Shown here: positions 31,833 through 43,289 of the stretch, piece by piece
Layout: each line of letters opens with the position of its first letter
Position numbering within the stretch: the stretch's first letter is position 1
NCBI RefSeq assembly: GCF_039555335.1
Contig: NC_092647.1
Span: 19,380,946 to 19,444,945 of the forward strand
Source of the DNA: Amphiura filiformis
Lineage: Eukaryota; Echinodermata; Ophiuroidea; Amphilepidida; Amphiuridae
Direction of reading: 5' to 3'
Length of the DNA stretch: 64,000 nt
The notes under the pieces: generated by a model
Database searches by the model: none
What the model was told of the DNA's origin: nothing
Seen by the model: only the letters and a program-made list of their open reading frames with translations
Program-made: the position numbers and the translations under genes

Positions 31833-32788
31833 GTTTCTTTATGGTTAGGAAATTTACCCACTATTCAAATCTAGTTTTGTACGTTTGCTAAATAATCGCA
31901 TGCGGGTGATTGTCCTGCGCATTTTGACACCTCAATCACTACTCTACGACAATCATGAGAAAAGATATGAATGTTTAAGTAACACGAGGTAGAAAAATGA
32001 AAATTGCAAAAAGGCCTATTCAAGTTTTCAGCTTAAAAGAACACAAAAAATACATTGTTTGTTTAATTGCTGCGCACATTTCAGGCATCATACTGCCACT
32101 TCCAACTTCTTTTTTTAAAATCTTTCAATACACTGTGTGTCCACCGTTGACTTCCCTTACAGCCACGCGGTGTCTCATGCTCCTAATGAGGCGTCGAATT
32201 TTACCTTGCTCAACCCCGTCCCACTCGTTGATAACGATGCGACGCATTCCACCAGAGTTGTATCTGCCTTTTATCTTCTTGTTGACTCGTCTCTTGTGTT
32301 GATCCCAAAGGTTCTCCAGGGCTTCTTGAGGACCACTCAAGCGTCTCAATTCCTTCTGCTTCCAGGAATGCAGCTGTAATCATGACCTGTTTTGAATCCC
32401 TTTTCCAAATCCATCTCTCAAAACATAAATGTCTTAGTACCCACTCACCTTTGTCTTTGATCATTCATCTGCACAATAAGCAAAGGATTATCCAACATGC
32501 ATCAATTAAAATGCTTTAAATTAGAATTGAAAAGGCGGGAATAATGAAACCGTCTTGGATCAGTCAATCAGCTCTAAAACCATTGAATAGGCTTCTTTGC
32601 AATTTTTAGTTTTCGACCTTGTGTTACTTAAACATTCGTATCTTTTCTCAGGAGGGATGTAGGGTACTGATTGAGGTGTCAAAATGCGCTGGACAATCTC
32701 CCGCATGCGATTATTTAGCAAACGTACAAAATTGGTCGCTAGAATTTTTAATAGCGGGTAAATTTCCTAACCATAAAGAATTTTTTTT
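31833..32788 (-). mobile_element. Decayed Tc1-like element with about 190-bp inverted arms
   Basis: The left arm (31833-32025) and right arm (32590-32788) are reverse complements over GGTTAGGAAATTTACCC, TTTTGTACGTTTGCTAAATA, CGCATTTTGACACCTCA and GAATGTTTAAGTAACAC. Between them on the minus strand lies a transposase remnant at 32112-32464. The element interrupts the array of 70-bp units. Confidence 0.75.
32112..32464 (-). pseudogene. Tc1/mariner-type transposase, C-terminal remnant
   Basis: Two overlapping frames carry AFLEAEGIETLEW, then a shift, then LENLWDQHKRRVNKKIKG and KIRRLIRSMRHRVAVREVNG, the typical end of Tc1-like DDE transposases (the catalytic SPDLNPIE region is broken, reading SRSPGEPLGS). 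The N-terminal DNA-binding part is absent. Not functional. Confidence 0.8.
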
Positions 32789-33026
32789 GCGTAGTTTACA
32801 TTTCTTAATTTATACAATATCTATTATATTCACTTATATATAACCAGGAGAATCGGATGATATTAAATTAATACATATCGTGAGTATAATATTTTATGAG
32901 TCTCAAACACTTGACAAATGTACATTATTTTCTTAATTTAATATTCAATATTCACTTATTATCACACCAGTAAACAAATTTAAAGAGACAAAAATACATT
33001 TCTTAATTGATCTACAATACACTAAA

Positions 33027-33404
33027 CAATTAAGGTACCAGTTATGTTCACCCCCTGTATATCCTAAACAAAGACAGGCATGTAATAATTAGAACCAGCA
33101 GCCAATAGCTGCATCTTTTAGCTCGAATTTAAAACCTCATTGATTGTTCGAAGAAATAAAACACGACGATCCAAATACCCAAGGAAGATGCTAATTTAAA
33201 AGTTGCAGTTTGCTCCATTGCATGCCCTACTGATGTGTACACAAACCGTTCGTTTCTTCATCAGATCACCGTTCCTTTCATTCTCAACCAATTTCAACAA
33301 ATAAGGTCTTAAATCAGAGCTAAAGAGTACAGGTATTGGCTGCATTTGACATACTTGTCTTTATTTAGGATATACAGGGGTTAGCACAACTGGTACCCTA
33401 ATTA
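33027..33404. mobile_element. MITE-like element with AATTAAGGTACC ends
   Basis: CAATTAAGGTACCAGTTATG..CACCCCCTGTATATCCTAAA at the left is mirrored by TTTAGGATATACAGGGGTTA..ACTGGTACCCTAATT at the right. Confidence 0.8.
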
Positions 33405-35470
33405 TTTGGCTTTTGGCTTACTGTTTTCACTTGCACAACATCAAGAGACGAAAGTACATTTCTTTAATCTACAATAATTCACTTAAAGGGCATATATATT
33501 GCTCGGACAACATCATATGCAACCTAATATTATGAGGACAATGAAAATGACTCCTTTTTAGAGTAAATAAGTCGTTTAAAATAAATATACCGCAAATACC
33601 AACTGTAGGGCCTAAGCGGTGAGTTCCTTCGAACGAGACAGATTTGACCTAGAAACTACAGGGACGTATACATGGCCAGCTTTGTGAGAATAGACTGTCA
33701 ATACTCTCAATGCACAGAACGTATACTGTTTTTGTTATGAGAAAAAACTCTGAATCAAGTATTACAAATTTAATGATTTACACATATGGATAAAATCAGG
33801 CCGCTTCTTTATTATATATTTAATAGTAAATTGTGATATTACAAATCATAATGTATATCAACTTGATGAGAAATACTTGGACTAAACAAAAATAAAAAAT
33901 AAACAAAAATTAGATCAATTTCACCGCACGACCAGAATTTAAGTATAACATATCAATATTGTATTTATTATGCAAATAACCCATTTCCATGGCCCGGGAA
34001 CTAACCTTTTGTTGTGTCTTCCCAATTTCTCGTGTACAAGGTCGCACATTACATACATCAACGAACATCAAAAAAGAGCTCTCCGAGAGCTTATGTGTAT
34101 GTACTGCTCGTGAAGTGTCATAAATGTCCGTCATTAGTCTGCTGCATTGGAAATCAATTTCGCTTCGAACGATGAACGGGCCTTACGAGCCAGCATTTTT
34201 TCAGGAGAAATACGAATAAAAAATTGCAACGAGTGTCAACTTGTAATGTATTATTTATTATTTATTATTATGTATTATAATTGTTCTCTTCGAATGGAGT
34301 TAAACTTGTTTATGCAATAGATATGCCCTTTAAACAACATCAAGATACGAGTCTACTAAATAAGAGTTAACAAGGTTTGCGCATAGCAACAACGGGACTG
34401 ATCGATTCTAAGTCCTAGATAATCCCAGGTAAAATATAAGATTTATTTTAAAACAATGAGAATAAAGGTATAGCCGCTGCCGTGCATCTATCAAGGTAGT
34501 TAAGCTGGTGCCTTGTGTCATTACCCCTCCGCTTTTAGATATCGCCGAACCACGCGATCAGAAAAACACGCGAACCTCCAAACAAACCGATCATAGCCAG
34601 CCGGTTCAGTGGCAAGAATTTTTCGCACCACGTACGTCAAAGTTCACTTTCAAATGGCAAACTGTTGTTAGGATATCAAAAACGACTTCTAAGAAAGTCT
34701 ACTAAATGACCCCAAAAGGTCAAGTCGTCTGGGAAAATTAAAATGGTGAAATTGCGATAAATTACACGCTAAATTATGAGTCTGGTCATAACGATGAGAA
34801 AAGAGAGAGTTTGACCTATCTGCCACGATCTCAGACAGCTGCGATCAGCCCCTGTGCGATGTATGGTTCTCGAGATGTATGGTTGGCCAGTTATAAACAA
34901 AAAGGGCAAATGCCACATTTTGGGGTTCCACAGGGATCAAAACCTAAAATTGATCACATTTTCATAAATTGGTATTAATTTGTTCATCTTGCGAAAGAAT
35001 TCAAAATTGGTTTGCAAGGATGTCTCGTTCCCTTAACAGAATGAGAGGGACAAACACCGTCGAATCTTAGGCCAAAAAAAAAAGTTGTTTGCTTGCCCTC
35101 GTCCGCCCGACCGTCTCGGTAATCCCTTTTTTTTTTTTTTTAAGTTTGTTTTTGCGATTTTCCCAAAATGGCATGTATTTTTCGTCTGAAAAACCGATGA
35201 TTTAAAAGAAACGTTGTAAAATACCATATCCTGCATGTTTACGTGTCCGGCTGTGCCTGACTGTCGGGTTCCGCAATTTCGTATACCACCTCAGCGTCTA
35301 AGCTCTAATACAATTTGCTATCCACCTGCACATTTCGGACGGCGCATCTAGGGATGAGTTTATTTACAGGCAAAATATAACCGTGCATATCGTGCAAGAA
35401 TGGATACAAGATAGCAGATGTTAAAATATGGTAAAAGTAGATAAATTTTGAAAACAGTTGTACCCGATAT
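33405..35470. other. Intergenic between the ARM-TIR-SAM gene and the GPCR
   Basis: No gene recognised. Short open frames at 34508-34705 and elsewhere show no family resemblance and no exon borders I trust. Confidence 0.5.
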
Positions 35471-35811
35471 TGGGCTATTCCAGAAAATAGATGCACACCC
35501 CCTATAGAGGAGTTCGGATTTCCGGACTTTTTGTCCAGCCGTGACTGTTGGAAATCCAGACTTTTAAAATGTCCAAAGGCAAAAAATCCAGCAGAAAAAT
35601 AGCTCAAAATCAGAAATCCTCAATTTGAGAGCTCATTTTAGACATTTCCGTTATTTTTACAGAATTTAATTGAATTTCCAAGCTTTTTCAAGTGACATTG
35701 GCAACTGGAATTCCAGTTGTTTTCAGATTGCAGACTTGGAAATCCGGACATTTCTTTAATTGAAAAGTTACTCCTCTATAGGGGTGTGCACTTATTTTCT
35801 GGAATAGCCCA
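35471..35811. mobile_element. MITE-like element with TGGGCTATTCCAGAAAATA ends
   Basis: TGGGCTATTCCAGAAAATAG..CCCTATAGAGGAGT at the left is mirrored by ACTCCTCTATAGGGG..TTATTTTCTGGAATAGCCCA at 35770-35811. The interior repeats GGAAATCC(A/G)GAC words, also in inverted pairs. Confidence 0.9.
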
Positions 35812-36069
35812 TTCATTCATTTCTTGATTATAAATATTTAGATTCATGATATTTGTTCGTATCGTTGTAACTATTTTTTTCAACATGTTTGTTGAGGCTA
35901 CTTTTAAGAGCACAAATCGTCTTGTTTATAAACGTTTCTATTACTGCATGCATTTAAATAAGTATTTGACATTTAATAATATGTATGCATATAGTGTATA
36001 TATCCGTTTTACACGTCCTACACGACATTTTCAAGCAGGGGTTATTATTAAATATTCATTTAAAAGCTT

Positions 36070-39000
36070 TCAGGTTTTCTTCTCTGTACGCTTGGAAATT
36101 ACGTCAGAAATTGTGTACAGATATGGGTTAATAGCAGAATTAATAGGCAACACAAAGGTCACACACCAAGCATATACAGAAGGAGGCAGAGTAATCACCC
36201 TCGTCTGTACCAGAATTCCAAGAAGAATGATCGGAAACCAACAGAAAAAATCTGTGGCAACTATGACTGTTACCTTCAATGTAAGTCGAATCTGTTCTTC
36301 CATACTACGAGAACGACCTGAACTTTCGGCAGATTTCCCAACAGCTCTCCATATCTCGATATAACAACCAAGTATAATCAAGTAACACACGCAATTCAAA
36401 CCCAAGAACACTGCTGTTGAGAAGAACAGACCATGAACAAGAGAATCAAATTCAGTATATGAATATTTGAACAGATTTCGAAATTCAGTACTAAAATCAT
36501 GATATTGAGATGTAATTCTCCTCGTAGTAACCTTATATGTTTTAGTCAATGCGAGTGGAAGGCCAATACACACGTGCGAGTTGTCATAAAATTTGAAATC
36601 CCTTCCAGCTAAGATAGATGGAATAATGCCTAATAAAAAGGAACCGATCCATATCATAATCACTAGTGTTATACACAAGTTACGTGTAATATTTCTGGTT
36701 GAATACGGAAATCTAATGCCAATAAACCGTTCTATGCTAATAAGTGTGACAAAGAACACAGAAGCTTCGCTGGCGATTATTGACAAAGCCCCGGCAATCC
36801 TGCAAGTAATACCTGATCTCCAGGCTTCAGATTGCATAGGAAATGAATCTCCAAAGTAGATATCAGCAGATGCAATCGTCAACATATATATACCCATGAG
36901 AAAATCAGATGCGGCAAGATTACTTAGCAACATAGAATTTACTTTATTTTTTGCGGTTTCTTTGTTTCTCCAAACAAAAACAAAGAAATTTCCACAAAGA
37001 GCATTCAAACCAATAAGCCAAATCACAATAACTAAGGCACGGTCAGAAAGCAATCTGTCACATGTAAGATATGGTGATCTCTTACCCTTTGTATTACAGG
37101 TGACATTAAATGAAACATAACACTCGCAAATCTCATGTTGGCTTACGAGCACTTTTGAATACCTTGCCAGGGAAGAAAGGCTATCGTCAGTTACTAATGT
37201 CAATGGATTATTGTTCAACCATAAAACCAAAACATCGATTAAAGAAACATTACTTGATATTTCTGTTATTCTGTTATAAGACAAATCAACTACATTTAGT
37301 ATAGGAAGTATGGTGAATGGCTCGAAAATGTCAATGTCTAGCTGTGTTAAAAGATTATTTTGGAGCATCAAAAGTTGTAAAGACGCTAAACCTTGAAACA
37401 CATTTTTATCCAATCTTTTCAATTGGTTCTGCATTGCATATAGGATACCTAAACCGGACAAACCTTCAAAGACACCGTTATTTAATTCAATTAATCCGTT
37501 CTTTGAAATATCTAGTCTATACAAAACGCTGAGACCAAGAAACATGCCCGGTTTTAACCTGACCAGCTCATTCATATGGGTCAGTACAAGGATTAACAAT
37601 CTAGTCCTTCTTTTCGTCTTTTTCAAGACTTTTGGTACCAAGTTTACATTATTTGTTCCAAATTGAAGCTGGTAACGTAAAGATAGTCTATCAAATATGT
37701 TACAAATCAGTGTATTATTTTCACTAGGGAGCTGGTTGATAAAAAGAGAGAAACTCGCCAAATTACCCAACATTGGATACATACTTTCTGGTACGTGCAA
37801 CTTTTTCATCATAGTGTTAAATATGTACAACTGCTTGAGCTTTTTTAAGCCTATAAATATTCCCAGATCCAATGACACAATCTGATTATTACTAAGTAGC
37901 AGATAATCCACATTTATCAAATCCTGAAACCATTTTGAATTCACATTACTTATCTGATTTGATTGCAGGTCTAAGACTCGCAAATTAGTCATATTCTGAA
38001 ATATTCCATCTGGTAAAGTTCTCAACATGGTGTTGCTTATCTGTAGAAAAAGTAGTGCGCCTATATTCAAATCCCGAAAGAAACTCTCGTGGATAGTAGT
38101 TATCTGATTGGAACCACCCAGTAATAAAAAGGCCAGTCCTGACATATTCTTAAGTTTCACCTCCTGTAAAGTACTCAACTTGATGTTAAATAGGCCTAAG
38201 GTCCTAAGAGCACTTATACCTTGAAACAATCCTGCATTCAAACTGGTTATCGGATTTGTATTGAGGTACAGACTCTTCAAATTTGCCAAATTCTGAAATA
38301 TCTTCTCTGGTAAATTGCGTATCAGATTATTGGTTAATTCCAAATCAATTAAATTGGTTAAATTCTGAAATACCCTCTCTGGTAAAATGCGTATTTGATT
38401 ATAACTAACATCCAAATGAGTTAAATTTGATAAACCCAGAAACATTGCCTCCGGTAGAGTACTGAACATATTATATGGCAGGTTCAACTTTTTGAGCATG
38501 TTGTTCCGCAGACCCAATTGTACGAAAAAATTGCCATCTAGCGATAATTCTTCCAAATTTGTCAAATCCCGATTTATCTTGGCCGGTAACGAACTCAACC
38601 AATTGTCTCTAAGCAACAATTTTGTTAAGTTACTCAACCCTTGAAATGATCCATCTACCAATTTGGTTATCAGATTGAAGCTAAGGTCCAACGTCTTCAA
38701 AAGTGCCAATTCCTTAAATACACCCTCCGGTAAAGCACTTAAGCTATTTTCGGAGCAAGTAAGGTATAAAATACTACGCAATCCTCGAAACGAACCTGCA
38801 TTCAGTTTGATAATATGATTATTATTAAGGTGTAACTCTTCTAAATTTGGCACATACTGATATGCCCCTGCTGGTAAAGTAGCGAATCTATTACCAGAAA
38901 GGAATAGGTGTGTTAGCTCATTCAAACCTCTAAACAATCCAGCCTTCAATTTTGTTATCTGTATAGCGTCAACGTACAATTTTTCCAAGATTGTCAATTC

Positions 39001-39990
39001 CTGGAATATTCCATCGGGTAAAGTACCCAATTTATTTCCAGAGAGCATGAGATATTTAAGTTTACCCAAACCATGGAACGATTGTGCATTCAATTTGCTT
39101 ATCCGATTGATTCTAGCGGTTCCATCTTTAAGAAGCTTCCAGCCTGCAAAACCCAGACTTAAATGTTCCAGTTGATTTAAATACTGAAATACTCCGTCTG
39201 GTAAAGAAACTAACACGTTGTCCTCCAGGAAGAGAGATTTCAACTTAATCAAATCTTGAAAACTTCTGTCACTTATTTCCACTAAATTATTGGATCGTAA
39301 GTCTAAATTGCCTACATTTATTGGATAGATGACCAAACCTCTCTGGTTCTGAGAAATATCGTCTTGGTTACATCGATACGTTACTTCCCTTCGGCCAAGA
39401 ATTGTACTACAACCAGTATGGAACCTAACCCTACATTCATAACCATCATGAAACTCACATATCGTTTTGTTCTTGTACCCAGTAACATTTTTACAGATAG
39501 AATTCTGACTTATTTCAAATTCTGGACATTGCTGCAATGAACCTTCATCTGCTGGTCTGCCAATGATTGACAGTGTGGTATTGCCTTGCAAAAATATCAG
39601 GATATTTCTTTGAATTATGATAACATTACAATTCTCAGATAAATCATTGAATAATACATACTTACTAGGGCAATGATCAAGCTGCCCTCTGCGTTCAATA
39701 TACAGATGTGACTGGTTATTCACCGGTCCACGTATTTGCAGTTGGGTGTGAGTATCGCGAGGTGTGGTTACGTTAAGGCTACACGAGCGATCAGTGCTTC
39801 CTCTGAAGAGTGTCGAACCATCACTGGCATTATTCACAAAGCATGGATTGGTATCATTGACAGATGCATCCCACAGAGGTTTTATCAGTAACTGAGCTGA
39901 TACTGCCATTTCCCATTGTTTCATTATGCATACGACTATGATGATGGTAAGTAACTTTGGAATGCAATTCCAAGGTCTTGAAACCGCCAT
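36070..39990 (-). CDS. Leucine-rich-repeat G-protein-coupled receptor (GRL101/relaxin-receptor type)
   Basis: One uninterrupted frame of 1306 residues. The ATG at 39990 lies two bases after an acceptor (T-run, AAATATAG on the minus strand), so a 5' UTR exon is expected upstream. A hydrophobic signal lies at about residues 11-24; a Cys-rich, glycosylation-site-rich N-terminal region follows to about 210; some two dozen LRRs of the LxxLxLxxNxIxxLPxGxF type fill about 221-930. A Cys hinge (CECYVSFNVTC) leads to the first of seven membrane helices at about 986. ERF replaces DRY after helix 3 (near 1086) and NPYLY lies in helix 7 (near 1288). The second extracellular loop is long and the C-terminal tail very short. 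The family binds peptide hormones or large ligands and couples to G proteins; the ligand here is unknown. No LDLa module was recognised, unlike GRL101 and RXFP1/2. Confidence 0.9.
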   Translation of the reverse strand: MAVSRPWNCIPKLLTIIIVVCIMKQWEMAVSAQLLIKPLWDASVNDTNPCFVNNASDGSTLFRGSTDRSCSLNVTTPRDTHTQLQIRGPVNNQSHLYIERRGQLDHCPSKYVLFNDLSENCNVIIIQRNILIFLQGNTTLSIIGRPADEGSLQQCPEFEISQNSICKNVTGYKNKTICEFHDGYECRVRFHTGCSTILGRREVTYRCNQDDISQNQRGLVIYPINVGNLDLRSNNLVEISDRSFQDLIKLKSLFLEDNVLVSLPDGVFQYLNQLEHLSLGFAGWKLLKDGTARINRISKLNAQSFHGLGKLKYLMLSGNKLGTLPDGIFQELTILEKLYVDAIQITKLKAGLFRGLNELTHLFLSGNRFATLPAGAYQYVPNLEELHLNNNHIIKLNAGSFRGLRSILYLTCSENSLSALPEGVFKELALLKTLDLSFNLITKLVDGSFQGLSNLTKLLLRDNWLSSLPAKINRDLTNLEELSLDGNFFVQLGLRNNMLKKLNLPYNMFSTLPEAMFLGLSNLTHLDVSYNQIRILPERVFQNLTNLIDLELTNNLIRNLPEKIFQNLANLKSLYLNTNPITSLNAGLFQGISALRTLGLFNIKLSTLQEVKLKNMSGLAFLLLGGSNQITTIHESFFRDLNIGALLFLQISNTMLRTLPDGIFQNMTNLRVLDLQSNQISNVNSKWFQDLINVDYLLLSNNQIVSLDLGIFIGLKKLKQLYIFNTMMKKLHVPESMYPMLGNLASFSLFINQLPSENNTLICNIFDRLSLRYQLQFGTNNVNLVPKVLKKTKRRTRLLILVLTHMNELVRLKPGMFLGLSVLYRLDISKNGLIELNNGVFEGLSGLGILYAMQNQLKRLDKNVFQGLASLQLLMLQNNLLTQLDIDIFEPFTILPILNVVDLSYNRITEISSNVSLIDVLVLWLNNNPLTLVTDDSLSSLARYSKVLVSQHEICECYVSFNVTCNTKGKRSPYLTCDRLLSDRALVIVIWLIGLNALCGNFFVFVWRNKETAKNKVNSMLLSNLAASDFLMGIYMLTIASADIYFGDSFPMQSEAWRSGITCRIAGALSIIASEASVFFVTLISIERFIGIRFPYSTRNITRNLCITLVIMIWIGSFLLGIIPSILAGRDFKFYDNSHVCIGLPLALTKTYKVTTRRITSQYHDFSTEFRNLFKYSYTEFDSLVHGLFFSTAVFLGLNCVCYLIILGCYIEIWRAVGKSAESSGRSRSMEEQIRLTLKVTVIVATDFFCWFPIILLGILVQTRVITLPPSVYAWCVTFVLPINSAINPYLYTISDVISKRTEKKT

Positions 39991-40019
39991 TGCTATATTT
40001 AAAAAAAAAAACACTTGGT

Positions 40020-40870
40020 TAGACGATGTTTAAAACTTAATATATTATGAAGTTTTATTTAAATTTATCGGCTGATAAATAAAACTAATTTGTTTGGATC
40101 CATGCTCCTAATTATGTTCTTGAATCATGATATGAAAATGTCAAAACAGACAATTTAGTAAGATTCAACGGCACTAAGTCCAATGTCAGTATCTCCCTAC
40201 CTTTGTATGAAGCTTCTCGTTAAGTGAGCAGGAGGTACTTCTTTCATGAAATCTCCATTCCAAATGTTCAATAAATTCTGCAAAAGTAGTTCAGTTGGAG
40301 ACAGGAGTCCGCAGATAAAGCTTAATTTTGAACGCAAGTCTCTTTGTTAATCACCAATCTTAACTAATCACAATCGTCTGCTAGATGTTCCCATCAAATT
40401 TGTAAGAAACGTTGTGTTTTCTCGAATTGTTTGAAGCATAATAAGCACAATAAACGCCAAATTTATGCAGTAGTGTATATAACTATTATTTGCAAATCTT
40501 AGTGCTACAAATCTCGTGCATGTAGAAATCTTGTGGTCGCATGTTGTTCCGCAGCCGAAGCCAGCGGGATAATAAAGATATTTTACTGTTATATTCCTTT
40601 CTACATGTGACTAAAATATTCGACTCAAATACATCTGTAACTTAGTGATTGGCTCAGCGTGGCTCACACCACATGCACGTGATAGAGCCGGTTACGTATT
40701 ATCTTAGCAGACACACCCAGAATAATACGGAAAGCCATATCGGATGATTGGTGTATGATGAAATTTTGTACACAAGTCTATGGCGAGTGTCATCATCATA
40801 CAAAATTAGTGTTGTATGATAAACTAGAGCGGTTACCGCAACATAGCTGAACCATGTGCCTTAAGCCATT
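40020..40870. other. Upstream region of the GPCR gene
   Basis: The promoter and 5' UTR exon of the minus-strand receptor should lie here or further right. I see no unambiguous TATA box or donor that fixes the exon. Confidence 0.4.
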
Positions 40871-41195
40871 GACTTAGGTCTTATGAGGGGTATTACCCCG
40901 GTGGGAACATTATTATTTGTTATATTCTTTACTTTGTTCTCTTTCATTTGACACCATGGGGGCATACCTTCTTGACATTTTGGGATATGAAAAGGACCCA
41001 ATTATGAACTGACCCAGGACTTATGAGGAGTGTCACCCCCCCGGTGGGGAAATAATTTTTAATACAATTATTCTTTACTTATTTCTGTCTCATTTGACAC
41101 CACTCAAGAGGTCATACCTTCTTGGAATTTGGAGAAATGAAAAGGACCCAGGTGTTATGACGATTGTCACCCCCGGGTGTTGAAATATTTTCATT
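40871..41195 (+). repeat. Tandem repeat, about 140-bp unit, 2.3 copies
   Basis: Units start near 40871, 41011 and 41149 (GACYYAGGTCTTATGAGGRG/GACCCAGGACTTATGAGGAG, then CACCCCCGGTGGG, CATTTGACACCA, CATACCTTCTTG, GAAAAGGACCCA). The third copy is truncated. Confidence 0.85.
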
Positions 41196-41968
41196 TTGTC
41201 ATCGTTGCCATCTCGTGGTGTATATACATGGTGAGCAAGTACGGTAATAAGAAGAAAATAACAAACTACACTGCCGCGCTGGAAGGTTTAATTAGTTTTT
41301 GAATATATCTAAATTTGGTATGTTCTGTGGTGTCTTTTTATTGAAATTGAAGGTAAGCAACCTCTCCTACAGCCAGATTTAGTCGCAACATTGATTTCTC
41401 CATAGCAACTGAAGCTATGAACAGTTTACCAAGCTAGCTATTTTGCTTCAACTAAAATCACGAGTCTCGTCTGCAACGATACAATACATATGTTCTGTGG
41501 TGTCTTTTAGTCTCAATATTGATTTGTCCATAGCAACTACGACTTGTATCACGAGTCTCGTCTGCAACGAAAAAATACATTACTACCTGAAATTGGAGGG
41601 TAAGCGTCATTGATGATGGTTTCCCGTTGTATTCTGGGATACCAACAAGGTATTTTGTGTTCCAGAGAACTGTTCCTTGGTATTTGTCGCATTTTGAGAG
41701 CGTTGTCGACACTCAAACTGCTCAAAATGGAATCTAAATATGACATTTTATCATGCGACCTATGAACCCTCAATGATAATTGAAAACAAGGAACAACTGC
41801 GAACACCAGGTTATTTTTCTCAGATAATTTCAGAACCATTTGGTTCCTCTCTGGTTCCTTCCTCATCAGTGGATAATTGTGTGGGAGATGTTGAGACAAT
41901 GTTTCTGGAAAATATTCTACTATAGAGTTGCCAGTTTGTTTCATGGATTTCAGCAAACTAATACTGGA
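41196..41968. other. Intergenic with a short duplicated segment
   Basis: GATTTSTCCATAGCAACT and CACGAGTCTCGTCTGCAACGA occur twice (41390-41483 and 41519-41571). The 167-codon minus frame that ends here has no ATG start and no family resemblance and is not called. Confidence 0.5.
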
Positions 41969-42547
41969 TATCCAACGAGCCAAGTCATGGTCAGGATTTG
42001 GTCGGCCATTGCTGGGTCCCCGCAGCACCAAACTGGTGTTGTGACTGCCCAATTGGGTGGATTAAAGCCGCTTAAAAATCGATGTTAGATTATTTTGTGT
42101 TGTAAACTGTCATCAATCTTTTGTCTACGGGTGATATAATGCAGTTTAAAATACCTTCCAAGGCCGCATCATTTCACATTTTAGGTGAGGTGAAGCCGAC
42201 GGGGACCCAGCTATGGCTGCCATTGAGGTGCATGAATGCGTGAAATTGGATTCGTCTATAGACGAATCCAACGAGCCAAGTGATGGTCAGAATTCAGTCG
42301 GCCATTACTGGGTCCCGTCTGCACCAAACTGGTGTTGTTACTGCCCAATTTGGTGAATTAAATCCGCTTAAAAATTGTGTTGTAAACTTTCATTCTTTTG
42401 TCTACGTGTAACACGGGTGATGGAATGCAGTTTAATATCCCCGCCAAGGCCACATGATTTGACTTGTTAGGTGGGATAGACCTAAGGGGGGCCGAGCTAT
42501 GGCTGCCATTGAGGTGTAGGAATGCGTGAAAATGGATTCGTCTATAG
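41969..42547 (+). repeat. Tandem duplication of a 297-bp unit
   Basis: Unit A (41969-42257) and unit B (42266-42547) share CCAACGAGCCAAGT, GGTCGGCCATT, CACCAAACTGGTGTTGT, TGCAGTTTAA and GGCTGCCATTGAGGTG in order. The junction is the palindrome GGATTCGTCTATAGACGAATCC. Confidence 0.9.
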
Positions 42548-43289
42548 CTAGTTCGTATCATCCCTGCGAGGTGTTGGTTTTGGGCTGCGTTAGCTCGGCT
42601 TTGAGATACTCTAGCTAAAGTACAGGTTTGCTATCTTACATACTGCAGTTACTGTCCGTTTTCCTATACACAATACACAGTGCTCTCACCATTGACGCGT
42701 GACCTGTACAAATGATGTATGTTGGGAGAATGGACACTTGCCTAGTTAACATCACTGTGTGAAAAATAACCAGCCAATATTTTATTTATTCTCCAAAACT
42801 TCTAGCAAATATATTTCTCTAACATGACCTAAAATTACAGCTAGGTTAGATGTTCAGAAATGGTCGTACTTTTGTAAAATATGAGTGAGGGCAAGGCATA
42901 GCTAGCCAACTCCCCGTGTTAATTGAATGGAGATTTGACCGAAAATATTGGTATCGGACCGCTCACTTCTGAAGGATGCCACAAAAAAAACGGTAAAAGC
43001 TACATTTAAATTATTCTAAATAGGTTCTAGAAAATAAAGTTTTGTAACATGTCCTAAATTTTTAGCTAATTTAGGTGTTTGGAGAGGGTCGTACTTTTGT
43101 GTTTTAGGAAGGACATGTAAACGACAGATAACACCAAAAATATGAAGAAATTATTTCCAAACCATGTTAAGTCAAAAATCATTATGTTGCTCATTTTCAA
43201 GAATGCTGGTTTACAAAAAGCACGACATTGTCTGATTGTATGACACTATCTTGCTGTGGGCTGCGTGTCTCTCTTAATGTGAATCGCTT
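42548..43289. other. Intergenic with relics of dispersed repeats
   Basis: Contains the relative of the inverted repeat from 2168-2232 (near 42590-42645), two divergent copies of a segment with AACATGWCCTAAA and GGTCGTACTTTTGT (near 42820-42880 and 43050-43105), and the end motif TTCCAAACCATGTTAAGTC near 43155. Confidence 0.55.

Noticed and set aside
35846-36364. 172-codon plus-strand frame
   Set aside because: Its 3' part is antisense to the GPCR's last membrane helices; no homology or start context supports it.
41549-42052. 167-codon minus frame upstream of the GPCR
   Set aside because: It begins without an ATG, overlaps tandem duplicated non-coding units and resembles no family known to me.
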